DNA of 64,000 nucleotides from Desulfosporosinus metallidurans (lineage in GTDB: Bacteria; Bacillota; Desulfitobacteriia; Desulfitobacteriales; Desulfitobacteriaceae): positions 124,001 through 188,000 of the forward strand of contig NZ_MLBF01000001.1 of assembly GCF_001936615.1 (NCBI RefSeq), in the 5' to 3' direction. Made by a program: the position numbers and the translations under genes. Numbering within the stretch: the stretch's first letter is position 1; each line of letters opens with the position of its first letter. Below the pieces are notes generated by a model. It did no database searches. It was not told the origin of the DNA and saw only the letters and a list, made by a program, of their open reading frames with translations. Shown here in pieces: positions 56,814 to 64,000 of this stretch.

Positions 56814-57914
56814 TTAAACGTTAAACCGGAAGTGGACAATGTCTCCGTTCTGCATAACATACTCTTTGCCTTCTAATCGAACTAACCCTTTGTCCCGAGC
56901 ACCATTCAATCCATTGTTCTCCACAAAATCTTTATAGGAAACCACCTCAGCGCGGATAAAACCGTGTTCAAAATCCGTATGAATGACCCCAGCCGCCCGA
57001 GGTGCCTTTGTCCCCTGATAAATGGTCCACGCCTTCACTTCCATTGGACCAGCTGTAAAAAACGTCATAAGACCTAGTAAATCAAAGGCTACCCTAATCA
57101 GTTGGTCTAGGCCGGACTCCTTGAGGCCTAGATCCTGTAAAAAGACTTCCTTCTCATCGTCCTCAAGTTCTGCAATCTCAGCTTCAATCTGAGCACAAAC
57201 CACAACCGCTTCTGCACCCTCTTCAGACGCGATTGACATAACTTGTTGAACATAGGGATTGTCAGCGGCTGCGGAGAGACCCTCTTCACTGACATTGGCA
57301 ACATAAAGCACTGGCTTTAAGGTCAGGAGCGGAAATCCCTTAAGGATTTCTCGTTCTTCATCTGTATAGGTCAAAGAACGAGCTCCTTTTCCCTGATTGA
57401 AGGCTTCCTTTAATCGTTCAATCAGGGAAACTTCGCCTTGTGCCTTTTTATCCCCCATCTTTAAAAGTTTGGCTGTGCGATCCGAACGTTTGTCCACACT
57501 CTCCATATCCGCTAGAATTAACTCCAAGTCGATTGTCTCAATATCCCGTTTTGGATTGACATTTCCTTCGACATGGATCACATTTTCATCGTCAAAGCAA
57601 CGCACAACATGCACAATAGCATCGACTTCTCTAATGTGGGATAAGAATTTGTTCCCTAGGCCTTCTCCTTTGCTCGCACCCTTTACAAGTCCGGCAATAT
57701 CCACAAATTCCACGGTTGCTGAAACAATCTTTTTAGGATGAACCATATCTGCTAGTATCTGCAAACGGGAATCCGGCACCTCTACCATTCCCACATTCGG
57801 ATCAATCGTACAAAATGGGTAATTCGCTGCCTCAGCACCCACTTGAGTAATCGCATTAAACAACGTAGATTTGCCAACATTCGGCAAACCAACAATTCCT
57901 GCATGTAGTGTCAT
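56814..57914 (-). CDS. ychF: Redox-regulated ATPase YchF
   Basis: A 366-residue Obg-family P-loop protein that prefers ATP. G1 GLPNVGKS is at 9-16, the switch region has YPFCTIDPN, and the C-terminal TGS domain holds GTKAPRAAGVIHTDFEHGF (in part) and GDIVHFRFNV at the end. It associates with ribosomes and stress responses in other bacteria. It stands just upstream of the rpsF operon. Confidence 0.97.
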   Translation of the reverse strand: MTLHAGIVGLPNVGKSTLFNAITQVGAEAANYPFCTIDPNVGMVEVPDSRLQILADMVHPKKIVSATVEFVDIAGLVKGASKGEGLGNKFLSHIREVDAIVHVVRCFDDENVIHVEGNVNPKRDIETIDLELILADMESVDKRSDRTAKLLKMGDKKAQGEVSLIERLKEAFNQGKGARSLTYTDEEREILKGFPLLTLKPVLYVANVSEEGLSAAADNPYVQQVMSIASEEGAEAVVVCAQIEAEIAELEDDEKEVFLQDLGLKESGLDQLIRVAFDLLGLMTFFTAGPMEVKAWTIYQGTKAPRAAGVIHTDFEHGFIRAEVVSYKDFVENNGLNGARDKGLVRLEGKEYVMQNGDIVHFRFNV

Positions 57915-57927
57915 GCTTTGACCTCCT

Positions 57928-58125
57928 CTACTCTTTTTCTTCGGCCCGCTGAATAATCTCCTTCAAATTGCGTTCGAGTTTCACCCGCGGAATCCAAGCT
58001 TGATGTTGACAGCCTAAGCACTGAATCCGGAAGTCCATTCCCGTTCGCATCACTTTCCAGTCAACGCTTCCGCAAGGGTGTGGTTTGCGAAGACGAACAA
58101 TATCCCCTATATTCAACGGAATCAT
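57928..58125 (-). CDS. DUF951 small protein
   Basis: A 65-residue protein of the DUF951 family, beginning with a VRLRKPHPCGS block and carrying a CLGCQHQAWIPR segment. The three cysteines could bind zinc. It is usually found between an MscS-family gene and ychF, exactly as here. Function is unknown. Confidence 0.9.
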   Translation of the reverse strand: MIPLNIGDIVRLRKPHPCGSVDWKVMRTGMDFRIQCLGCQHQAWIPRVKLERNLKEIIQRAEEKE

Positions 58126-58159
58126 AGGTTGCCTCCCTTACTATACTACAAAAGAGTTT

Positions 58160-59041
58160 TTAACGTACTTCGTCGTCTTTGGATGAACGCTTCAGGGGTT
58201 CTGTCACAATAATATTTTGTAGCTGTGGGGTACGAATTCCTTCTTTTATAAACTCCCTATGAATTCGGCGACGCAATTCTCGTTCCAAGCCCCACTGTTC
58301 ATTGGGTTGAGTATAAGCAACAACACGCAAAACAGCATTGCGTTCTCCAAATTGGATAACTCCTTGGACGGAGGGAGCTTCAATAATTTTTTCCCCAAAT
58401 TCCATGTTGACTTCCTCACAGACAGAATGCATGACGTCCATCGCGCGGTCAAGATCTTCATCATAAGGAATCTGAATATCGACTAAGGCTCGCATTTTCC
58501 CGCGGCTGAAGTTGGTTACAGCTGTAATACTGCCATTTGGAATAATGTGGAGTTCGCCGCCCCAATCCCTAAGGTGTGTGGCCCTGATCCCCATTTCTTC
58601 AACCGTGCCAGAAAATTCTCCAGCTTTTACATACTCTCCGACCGAGAACTGATCCTCAAAAAGAATAAAAAACCCACCAATGATGTCTTTAACCAAGCTT
58701 TGAGAACCAAAACCCAGGGCAACTCCCAGAACACTGGCCGATGCCAATATCGTACTGGTATCAAAATTAAAAAGGCGTTTCAGACCATGAACAACAACTG
58801 TAAAAGTAATCACGTAGAAGGCCATACTTCGAATGAGCGAAAACAACGTATTAGCTTTGCGTTCATCGAGAAGATGCCTCCCCTTGCGTTCTAATAACAA
58901 ACGCCGCAAGAGATAAATGATGAGCGCGTAAGCAACACGTGCAACCACAAGGATAATAACAATATATAGTAACGTGTTTAAAACATACAATCCAACGCCG
59001 TGCCAATCAAAAGAAGCCAACTTATTTGGGATCCAATTCAT
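58160..59041 (-). CDS. MscS-family mechanosensitive channel
   Basis: A 293-residue small-conductance mechanosensitive channel. Three hydrophobic helices (about 18-40, 68-86 and 91-125) precede the beta domain; the pore-lining helix reads ASVLGVALGFGSQSLVKDIIGG (in part) and the beta-domain signature GEFSGTVEEMGIRATHLRD-like follows. Opens under membrane tension to release solutes. It is next to the DUF951 and ychF genes. Confidence 0.92.
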   Translation of the reverse strand: MNWIPNKLASFDWHGVGLYVLNTLLYIVIILVVARVAYALIIYLLRRLLLERKGRHLLDERKANTLFSLIRSMAFYVITFTVVVHGLKRLFNFDTSTILASASVLGVALGFGSQSLVKDIIGGFFILFEDQFSVGEYVKAGEFSGTVEEMGIRATHLRDWGGELHIIPNGSITAVTNFSRGKMRALVDIQIPYDEDLDRAMDVMHSVCEEVNMEFGEKIIEAPSVQGVIQFGERNAVLRVVAYTQPNEQWGLERELRRRIHREFIKEGIRTPQLQNIIVTEPLKRSSKDDEVR

Positions 59042-59070
59042 AATAAACTGCGTCCTTTTCTGAAATAACG

Positions 59071-60447
59071 TTAATCATGATAAACCAAAAATGCATGATA
59101 CCCTCGCATCATCATAATCAAATCTGCGACTGAGGAAATCTCCCAAGGAGCATGCATGCTTAAAATTCCCACACCACAATCCAAGACTTCCATTCCGTAG
59201 ATAGCCATATACTGGGCGATTGTTCCGCCGCCACCTTGGTCAACTTTCCCTAATTCTGCGGTTTGCCACGTGACCTTGGCTTCATCGAGAATTTGGCGAA
59301 CTTCTGAAATGAATTCTGGATTAGCATCGTTGGACCCCGATTTACCTCTAGAACCGGTATATTTGCTGATCACAAGCCCCCGACCCATGAAAGCCGAGTT
59401 TCGTTTATCCATAACCTCTGCATAATTAGGATCATACCCAGCTGCCACATCCGCCGAAAGTGCTTTTGCCCGAGCCATGGAGCGTCGAACCATTAGCCCG
59501 TCATACGTTCCGTTTTGCAAGGCCAGAAGCTCCGCAACGAAGTTCTCGAAATAGTGTGCTTTCATTCCCGTATTGGAGTCACTGCCGATCTCTTCTTTAT
59601 CTACAAATAGTACAATCGTCGTCCACTCCGGTTGCTCAATTTCTTCAATCCCCTTCCAAGCAGCGAACGCACATACCCGGTCATCTTGCCCATACCCTGC
59701 AATAAAACTTCGGTCAAATCCCGCGTAGCGGGCCTTCCCCGATGGTACAGCCTCTAATTCCGCGCTCACGAAGTCGTCTTCTTCGATGCCATATTTATTC
59801 TTCAAAATACTAAGAACAGCACATTTAACAGGCTCTTCTCCATCTTCGTTGGCAGGATTATGTCCGAGGAGTAGGTTTAATCCTTCTCCTGAAATGCCCT
59901 CGCTTAATTTTTTTTCATATTGATCCTTAGCCAAATGGGGAAGCAGGTCATTAATGGTAAAAATAGGGTCATCCTCATCTTCCCCAACTACAATTTGAAC
60001 CTTATGTCCGTCCCGTAGAACAACGACTCCATGGAGAGCGAGCGGAAGAGCCGTCCATTGGTATTTTTTAATTCCCCCATAATAATGAGTTTTAAAGAAA
60101 GCCATTCCCTCTTCTTCATATAGAGGGTTTTGTTTTATGTCTAGCCGAGGAGCATCAATGTGTGACGCGACCATTCGAAAACCATCGCATAAAGGGCGCT
60201 TACCGGCAATCGCCAAAATACCCGCTTTACCTCGTACTGACAGACGAACCTTTTGGCCTGGTTTAAAACTCTTTAGAGCATCAAGTGGCATAAACCCTAC
60301 CTTTTCGGCCCAACCTTCTAGGATTTGCCAAGATTCCCGCTCAGTTTTCCCTTCACTTAGGAACGATAAATAGTCCGTCATCGCTTGATGTTCCTTATCC
60401 AACATCTTCAAATCATTCCAAGCCAATTTCACCTTTTTTGGACTCAT
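59071..60447 (-). CDS. M18-family aminopeptidase
   Basis: A 458-residue dinuclear zinc aminopeptidase of the M18 (aminopeptidase I) family. Metal and catalytic elements are seen in ASHIDAPRLDIKQNP, the DDRV block, LFVDKEEIGSDSNTGM and the C-terminal SMHAPWEISS. Length is normal. It removes N-terminal residues, often acidic or neutral, from cytoplasmic peptides. ATG 60447 follows AAGGAG. It is transcribed as a single gene between cvpA-like and MscS genes. Confidence 0.95.
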   Translation of the reverse strand: MSPKKVKLAWNDLKMLDKEHQAMTDYLSFLSEGKTERESWQILEGWAEKVGFMPLDALKSFKPGQKVRLSVRGKAGILAIAGKRPLCDGFRMVASHIDAPRLDIKQNPLYEEEGMAFFKTHYYGGIKKYQWTALPLALHGVVVLRDGHKVQIVVGEDEDDPIFTINDLLPHLAKDQYEKKLSEGISGEGLNLLLGHNPANEDGEEPVKCAVLSILKNKYGIEEDDFVSAELEAVPSGKARYAGFDRSFIAGYGQDDRVCAFAAWKGIEEIEQPEWTTIVLFVDKEEIGSDSNTGMKAHYFENFVAELLALQNGTYDGLMVRRSMARAKALSADVAAGYDPNYAEVMDKRNSAFMGRGLVISKYTGSRGKSGSNDANPEFISEVRQILDEAKVTWQTAELGKVDQGGGGTIAQYMAIYGMEVLDCGVGILSMHAPWEISSVADLIMMMRGYHAFLVYHD

Positions 60448-60536
60448 TTCAAAAATCTCCTTTATAACCCAAACTATTGAACCGAGTTACACTATCCTTA
60501 TTCTTAAGTTTTCTTCGTCTCCGTTTGATTTATGTG

Positions 60537-61268
60537 TTAATACCAAACTCCTTTACCCTGGGAGAGCGGTTCAAGCAGTTTTTGACTGAGTTGTGCGGAA
60601 AATGCCTGATCCAGACTATGAAAAATCTCCACCAAATAGGTGTAAAAGTATGAATTCTGAATGAGCACATTAAAACTTCCGCCGACACCTAATTGCAAGA
60701 AGGGGGAAAGCAAACCTGCCAAGACAGACAAACCAATTAGGGTACTTAGACCCCCGAACATGAGTCCACCCCCGCGATTAAAAGAACCATTCCATCTGCC
60801 TAGGGGGCGAAGAAGAATGGAGACCACTAAGTGAATTAATACAACCACTATGTAAAAAACGCAGCCAAAGGCGATTATACTCAAGATATGTTCTGTCAGC
60901 ATCTCGGCTAAACGATGAGTGACTTGTTCAATGGTTTCTGGCATTTTTACACCTTGGAGGTTTTCAAAGATACTACGCCATTCTGGAGGCAGCGCTCCCA
61001 AAATACTCCCTAAAGCCTGTTGTTGCAATGTACCAGCTTTAGACTGAACAGAGGGAAGCAGGACTCGGTAGATTACAGGTTCTAACCATTCCTTAAGTGG
61101 AAAATATTGCTCAGCCCAACGGAGCGCGGCCATGTATTCCCACGTCGCTACTAAGAAAGCTACAATGCTACTCAAGAAACTGACAATGCTGGTTATAAAG
61201 CCTCTCTGGTAGCCATGTAAAGCTCCTAATAAAACAAATCCTAAAATGAGAACATCAATAAGATTCAT
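60537..61268 (-). CDS. CvpA-family membrane protein
   Basis: A 243-residue membrane protein with four to five helices. The N-terminal block MNLIDVLILGFVLLGALHGY and the GFITSIVSFLSSIVAF segment are the CvpA signature. CvpA proteins act in colicin V production and envelope robustness in Gram-negatives; the Firmicutes role is unknown. ATG 61268 follows AAGGGGGAACTAC; the 15 extra upstream residues are rejected. Confidence 0.88.
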   Translation of the reverse strand: MNLIDVLILGFVLLGALHGYQRGFITSIVSFLSSIVAFLVATWEYMAALRWAEQYFPLKEWLEPVIYRVLLPSVQSKAGTLQQQALGSILGALPPEWRSIFENLQGVKMPETIEQVTHRLAEMLTEHILSIIAFGCVFYIVVVLIHLVVSILLRPLGRWNGSFNRGGGLMFGGLSTLIGLSVLAGLLSPFLQLGVGGSFNVLIQNSYFYTYLVEIFHSLDQAFSAQLSQKLLEPLSQGKGVWY

Positions 61269-61361
61269 GTAGTTCCCCCTTCCATACGATCTTTTACATC
61301 GGTTAAGACTCAATATTAGCTAAACCATAATATTCGGGTTAAGGCCCTAAAAATCCTGCAG

Positions 61362-61387
61362 ATATAGAAAACTTGGCTAGCGCCAAG
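61362..61387. repeat. ATATAGAAAACTTGGCT repeat, copy 1
   Basis: A 17-base unit followed by sequence that makes CTTGGC/GCCAAG a perfect hairpin with a TAGC loop. The same 17 bases recur at 61449. Confidence 0.65.
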
Positions 61388-61448
61388 CCTCAGCGGCGGT
61401 TGCCTTAGTTGCACTTATGCCACCCGAGACTTATTCTGTCTGACCGGT

Positions 61449-61473
61449 ATATAGAAAACTTGGCTGGCCAAGC
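61449..61473. repeat. ATATAGAAAACTTGGCT repeat, copy 2
   Basis: The same 17-base unit as at 61362, again extended to a CTTGGC/GCCAAG palindrome, here with TG between the arms. Confidence 0.65.
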
Positions 61474-61658
61474 CGCCTGTCTCCTCTATTCTTCTCCGTC
61501 TGGTAATATAAACGGCATAGGAGTCTAACACGTCAAAAAGACAGCCTTTCGCTGCCTTGGCACTAAACTAATATTGAAATTTACTTCAGATAAACTTTTG
61601 CCAACTTATCCAGTGTCCATAGTCGATATGTCCTATTGGACTTCGGACTGCGACTAAG

Positions 61659-61756
61659 TGGCGGGGATGCGTGCGAATCGAACACACCTCGGAACGTTCT
61701 GCGTCCCGACACGCGGATTTGAAGTCCGGGAGCAGCACCAGCTACCATCCATCCCC
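61659..61756 (-). tRNA. selC: tRNA-Sec (anticodon TCA), selenocysteine
   Basis: A 98-base tRNA on the minus strand. The anticodon loop is CTTCAAA, giving UCA. The acceptor GGGGATG pairs with CATCCCC, the discriminator is G and CCA is encoded. A long eight-pair variable arm (TCGGGACG/CGTTCCGA) and T-loop GTTCGATTC are present. These are tRNA-Sec features; the organism should therefore decode some UGA codons as selenocysteine. selA, selB and selD are not in this window. Confidence 0.95.
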
Positions 61757-61971
61757 ATCGTCGACAATAATATTAACACATTCATTCTCATTATGGAAGC
61801 AACCATTTCGAATAATAGTAATAGTTCTGGCTATATGCTTGCGGATTTATTATAGGTAAGTATATATTTGATATACTTGGGCAGAATAGTAATGTATCCA
61901 TTTTGTATTATTTAGATATCAAGTATTAACGCAAGTGTATCAAGGTATTTAAAAAAGGGGGGTTTTATAAA

Positions 61972-62109
61972 ATGAATAGTTCCGAGGTTTCATTCTCTTA
62001 TTTAACCAACGACCAAATTGAAGAGGTCAAAGCATTAGAGACTAAATTTAATAACTCTCATCCCAATAGTCAAGAAACTATTTTGATTGCTTATGCTAAT
62101 CCTAAATAA
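61972..62109 (+). CDS. Small hypothetical protein (45 residues)
   Basis: ATG at 61972 follows GGGGGG by nine bases and opens a 45-codon frame ending in TAA. The protein begins MNSSEVSFSYLTNDQIEEV and ends ETILIAYANPK; the middle is helical and charged. It has no cysteine and no membrane segment. A plus-strand gene between tRNA-Sec and the DUF2889 gene. I do not recognise a named family. Confidence 0.65.
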   Translation: MNSSEVSFSYLTNDQIEEVKALETKFNNSHPNSQETILIAYANPK

Positions 62110-62138
62110 GGAGGATACTTCCGGCCATACATCAGAAA

Positions 62139-62570
62139 TCAGGACTTTTTGTAGTGCCGGCAACTTCCAGCCAAATATTGCTGAACTTGAGGCTGAATGT
62201 CCTCAGTTTCCATATTAAGATGCATCAACCGAAACTTGGCTTGAATAATCCCTTTTACACACTCAAGTGTAAGGTCTGTTAAATGAGTACATCCTTGTTC
62301 AAGCCCAACTGCTGCTTGAATCTGCTTGCGAACATAACGGTTTAAGTTAACTCCTATCAGTTTTTTAATTTTTTCTTGGGTTTGCCCACAATCTGAATGA
62401 GGTGCTCGGCGGAATTCGCCCTCAGCTGAAGTAATTGTATTACTCTCGAGGTCAACTCCTAGGGTTAAACAAAGCTCGTGATGGCTGTCCAGAAAAAAAC
62501 CATCCACCGTTATTGATTTTCCGTCTATTGAACGGATATTTACAGTAATCGATCGATTAAAAAGATACAT
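62139..62570 (-). CDS. DUF2889 family protein
   Basis: A 143-residue protein matching DUF2889: MYLFNRSITVNIRSIDG at the start, a FRRAPHSDC segment near 53-61, and EQGCTHLTDLTLECVKG near 91-107 with conserved Cys and His. The family's function is unknown. The gene stands alone and converges on the small plus-strand ORF. Confidence 0.82.
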   Translation of the reverse strand: MYLFNRSITVNIRSIDGKSITVDGFFLDSHHELCLTLGVDLESNTITSAEGEFRRAPHSDCGQTQEKIKKLIGVNLNRYVRKQIQAAVGLEQGCTHLTDLTLECVKGIIQAKFRLMHLNMETEDIQPQVQQYLAGSCRHYKKS

Positions 62571-62646
62571 TACTTACTCCATCTCCTTAGTTCGCTATCT
62601 TTTGTCGCTTTTTCACTTCTATTTCTATTATAAACCGTTTTGCATG

Positions 62647-62690
62647 GAAAGGAAGTCACTGGGTGAATACCCACCCAGTGACTTCCTTTC
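62647..62690 (-). terminator. Terminator of the CBS-ACT gene
   Basis: A perfect 19-base inverted repeat, GAAAGGAAGTCACTGGGTG and complement, with a six-base loop lies 62 bases after the stop. The following bases are not strongly T-rich. Confidence 0.7.
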
Positions 62691-62752
62691 TAAATTTATT
62701 TTGTGCATAATGAACATTTATGTTTATTATATTTCCGCATAATTTCAGCCTG

Positions 62753-63379
62753 TTATTTTCTGATTCGGTAGCCTTTCTCCTCTAAAGCCGCTTTAGTCTC
62801 AGCTACTTGATCGCCTTGAAGGTGTGCAAGAATCTGGACTTGATTATCCCTTAGATGATAAAAAGCAAAACTGGTAACATTAACATCAAACTGCTTAATC
62901 GTCCCGGCAAGGTCTAACAAAACACCAGCTTCATCTTTTTTCTCTATGACCACACGTTGACCTGGACTGCGGGAACCCATAATATCCAAAAAGGCATCCA
63001 AAATATCGTAGCCCGTAATAATACCGACTAGTTTATCCCCGTCAAGGACAGGCAATCCTCCAATTTTATGTTCCCGCATTAATAGTGCCGCGTCCTCAAT
63101 CTGCGTGTCCGGATGACAGGTCACAACTTTTTTCAACGCTACTTCACGAATGGGAGTTTTGGCTATGAGATAATTAAGTTCAAAAATACTCAATGTAGTT
63201 GCGGGAGAAGGAGAAACCTCGCGCAGATCTCCATCTGTCACAAATCCTACCAATTTCCCCTTGTCCACCACTGGCATTCGGTCGATCTTTTTCTCTCGCA
63301 TGAGGGCCATTGTATCTGCAATTGATTCATCCGGAGTTACCGTAAAAACCTGAGATGTCATAAATTGCCGAACATACAT
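62753..63379 (-). CDS. CBS-domain protein with C-terminal ACT domain (AcuB-like)
   Basis: A 208-residue protein with two CBS motifs (about 8-60, MTSQVFTVTPDESIADTMALM, and about 72-130, GGLPVLDGDKLVGIITGYDIL, each in part) and an ACT-like domain at about 138-208. The arrangement is that of AcuB, which in Bacillus belongs to the acetoin operon. No aculike partner is present here; the next gene upstream is an amino-acid transporter ATPase, so ligand sensing related to amino acids is possible. ATG 63379 follows AAGGTG. Confidence 0.88.
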   Translation of the reverse strand: MYVRQFMTSQVFTVTPDESIADTMALMREKKIDRMPVVDKGKLVGFVTDGDLREVSPSPATTLSIFELNYLIAKTPIREVALKKVVTCHPDTQIEDAALLMREHKIGGLPVLDGDKLVGIITGYDILDAFLDIMGSRSPGQRVVIEKKDEAGVLLDLAGTIKQFDVNVTSFAFYHLRDNQVQILAHLQGDQVAETKAALEEKGYRIRK

Positions 63380-63414
63380 ACACCTTACCCCTTTCAACTT
63401 TTAAACTAACTCAA

Positions 63415-64000
63415 TCACCCTCCGAGGTAGGCCTTACGGACTTCTTCACTGGCCGCTAGTTGATGCGAGTCTCCAGAAAGCACAATCTTTCCTGTCTCAA
63501 GAACATATGCCCGATTTGCTACCGAAAGAGCCATGTGCGCATTCTGTTCTACAAGTAAAATAGTTGTCCCACTAGCATTAATCTCCTTAATGATCGAAAA
63601 AATCTGTTTGACTAGAATAGGAGCCAAACCCATTGAAGGCTCATCGAGAAGAAGAAGTTGAGGTTTTGACATTAATGCTCGTCCCATGGCTAGCATTTGC
63701 TGTTCTCCGCCAGACAATGTGCCCGAAATTTGACTATTACGCTCTAAAAGACGGGGAAACAGCTCGTAAACACGTTTCATGTCTTGCTTGATCCCTGCTT
63801 TGTCCTTACGTAAGTAAGCTCCAAGCTCCAAGTTTTCGATAACGGTCATATTGGCAAACACATGCCGCCCTTCAGGAACTTGGGATATCCCTTTGGCTAC
63901 AATTGATTGAGGTGCAACACTTGCCATATTTTCACCTTTAAATGTAATCTTTCCCGTTTTGGGGCGCAATAATCCTGAGATCGTCTTAAGACTTGTGCTT
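63415..64000 (-). CDS. livF: Branched-chain amino acid ABC transporter ATP-binding protein LivF (5' end missing)
   Basis: The frame is open to the right edge of the window. Visible are 195 of an expected 235 residues. The ABC signature LSGGEQQMLAMGRALM, Walker B LLLLDEPSMGLAP, the switch histidine-type LLVEQNAHMAL, and VPEGRHVFANMTV, diagnostic of LivF, are all present. Walker A lies beyond the edge. The TTG at 63969 is internal, not a start. LivF pairs with LivG, LivHM and a binding protein presumably encoded to the right. Confidence 0.92.
   Translation of the reverse strand, partial: STSLKTISGLLRPKTGKITFKGENMASVAPQSIVAKGISQVPEGRHVFANMTVIENLELGAYLRKDKAGIKQDMKRVYELFPRLLERNSQISGTLSGGEQQMLAMGRALMSKPQLLLLDEPSMGLAPILVKQIFSIIKEINASGTTILLVEQNAHMALSVANRAYVLETGKIVLSGDSHQLAASEEVRKAYLGG

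Larger units (their letters stand above)
61314..61658. other. Intergenic stretch with two hairpin repeats
   Basis: The 390-base gap between the CvpA gene start and tRNA-Sec contains the repeats at 61362-61387 and 61449-61473. I see no coding frame with a ribosome site. Confidence 0.5.

Overview
The window reads as a chromosomal stretch of an anaerobic, endospore-forming Gram-positive bacterium of the Peptococcaceae/Desulfitobacteriaceae type (Desulfosporosinus or Desulfitobacterium-like). This rests on gene content: spo0F, sleB-ypeB, a LonC-type sporulation protease, a SCIFF peptide with its radical-SAM maturase, a selenocysteine tRNA, GlnRS, and an M-box-controlled Nramp-related magnesium transporter. 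The genus is an inference; no rRNA or other decisive marker is present. No insertion sequence, prophage or CRISPR array was seen.

Nearly all genes lie on the minus strand. Much of the order matches the Bacillus subtilis atp-to-oriC arc read in the same direction: atpI-atpZ, wecB/mnaA, upp, glyA, ywlG, rpiB, ywlE, mntP, ywlC, prmC, prfA, rpmE, glpX, tal, fba, spo0F, pyrG, rpoE, argS, ywiB on the left. On the right are purA, purB, dnaB, lon, rplI, yybS, rpsR, ssb, rpsF and ychF. This suggests that oriC lies beyond the right edge and that most genes are co-directional with replication. Genes found there in B. subtilis but absent here are rho and murA (around glpX), spoIIR and tdk.

Region by region. 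1-10.8 kb: ATP synthase leader genes, cell-wall precursor epimerase, pyrimidine salvage, one-carbon metabolism and translation genes. 10.9-21.9 kb: gluconeogenic/pentose-phosphate enzymes, Spo0F, alanine racemase with FemX, CTP synthase, RNA polymerase delta, ArgRS. 22.1-24.2 kb: germination operon sleB-ypeB. 24.4-33.4 kb: a mixed accessory segment with a radical-SAM protein, a CBS protein, a glycolipid synthase, an MFS exporter behind a leader-peptide attenuator, a YbaK deacylase, ilvD, glnS and a remnant of a peptide-export membrane-fusion protein. 33.7-40.5 kb: HtrA and YycJ, a TPR protein, a molybdopterin oxidoreductase, and the SCIFF system. 40.6-43.6 kb: a magnesium locus with M-box riboswitch, a 36-codon ORF, a stand-alone MgtE-N/CBS protein and an NRMT transporter. 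43.6-46.0 kb: a sensor kinase, a DUF1540 protein and a Lys-Glu-Phe-Gly tRNA operon. 46.1-61.3 kb: purine genes, replication and ribosomal genes, MscS channel, M18 aminopeptidase, CvpA protein. 61.6-64 kb: tRNA-Sec, a small ORF, DUF2889, a CBS-ACT protein and the edge of a LivF ATPase.

The most interesting items are the magnesium locus, which looks like an MgtE sensor domain supplied as a separate protein to an Nramp-type transporter; the two-terminator attenuator with a 23-residue leader peptide ahead of an MFS gene; a one-nucleotide frameshift in the apparently essential dnaB; a MazG-like gene whose only plausible start is CTG; and several genes too short for ordinary ORF calling (SCIFF, DUF1540, two further small ORFs).
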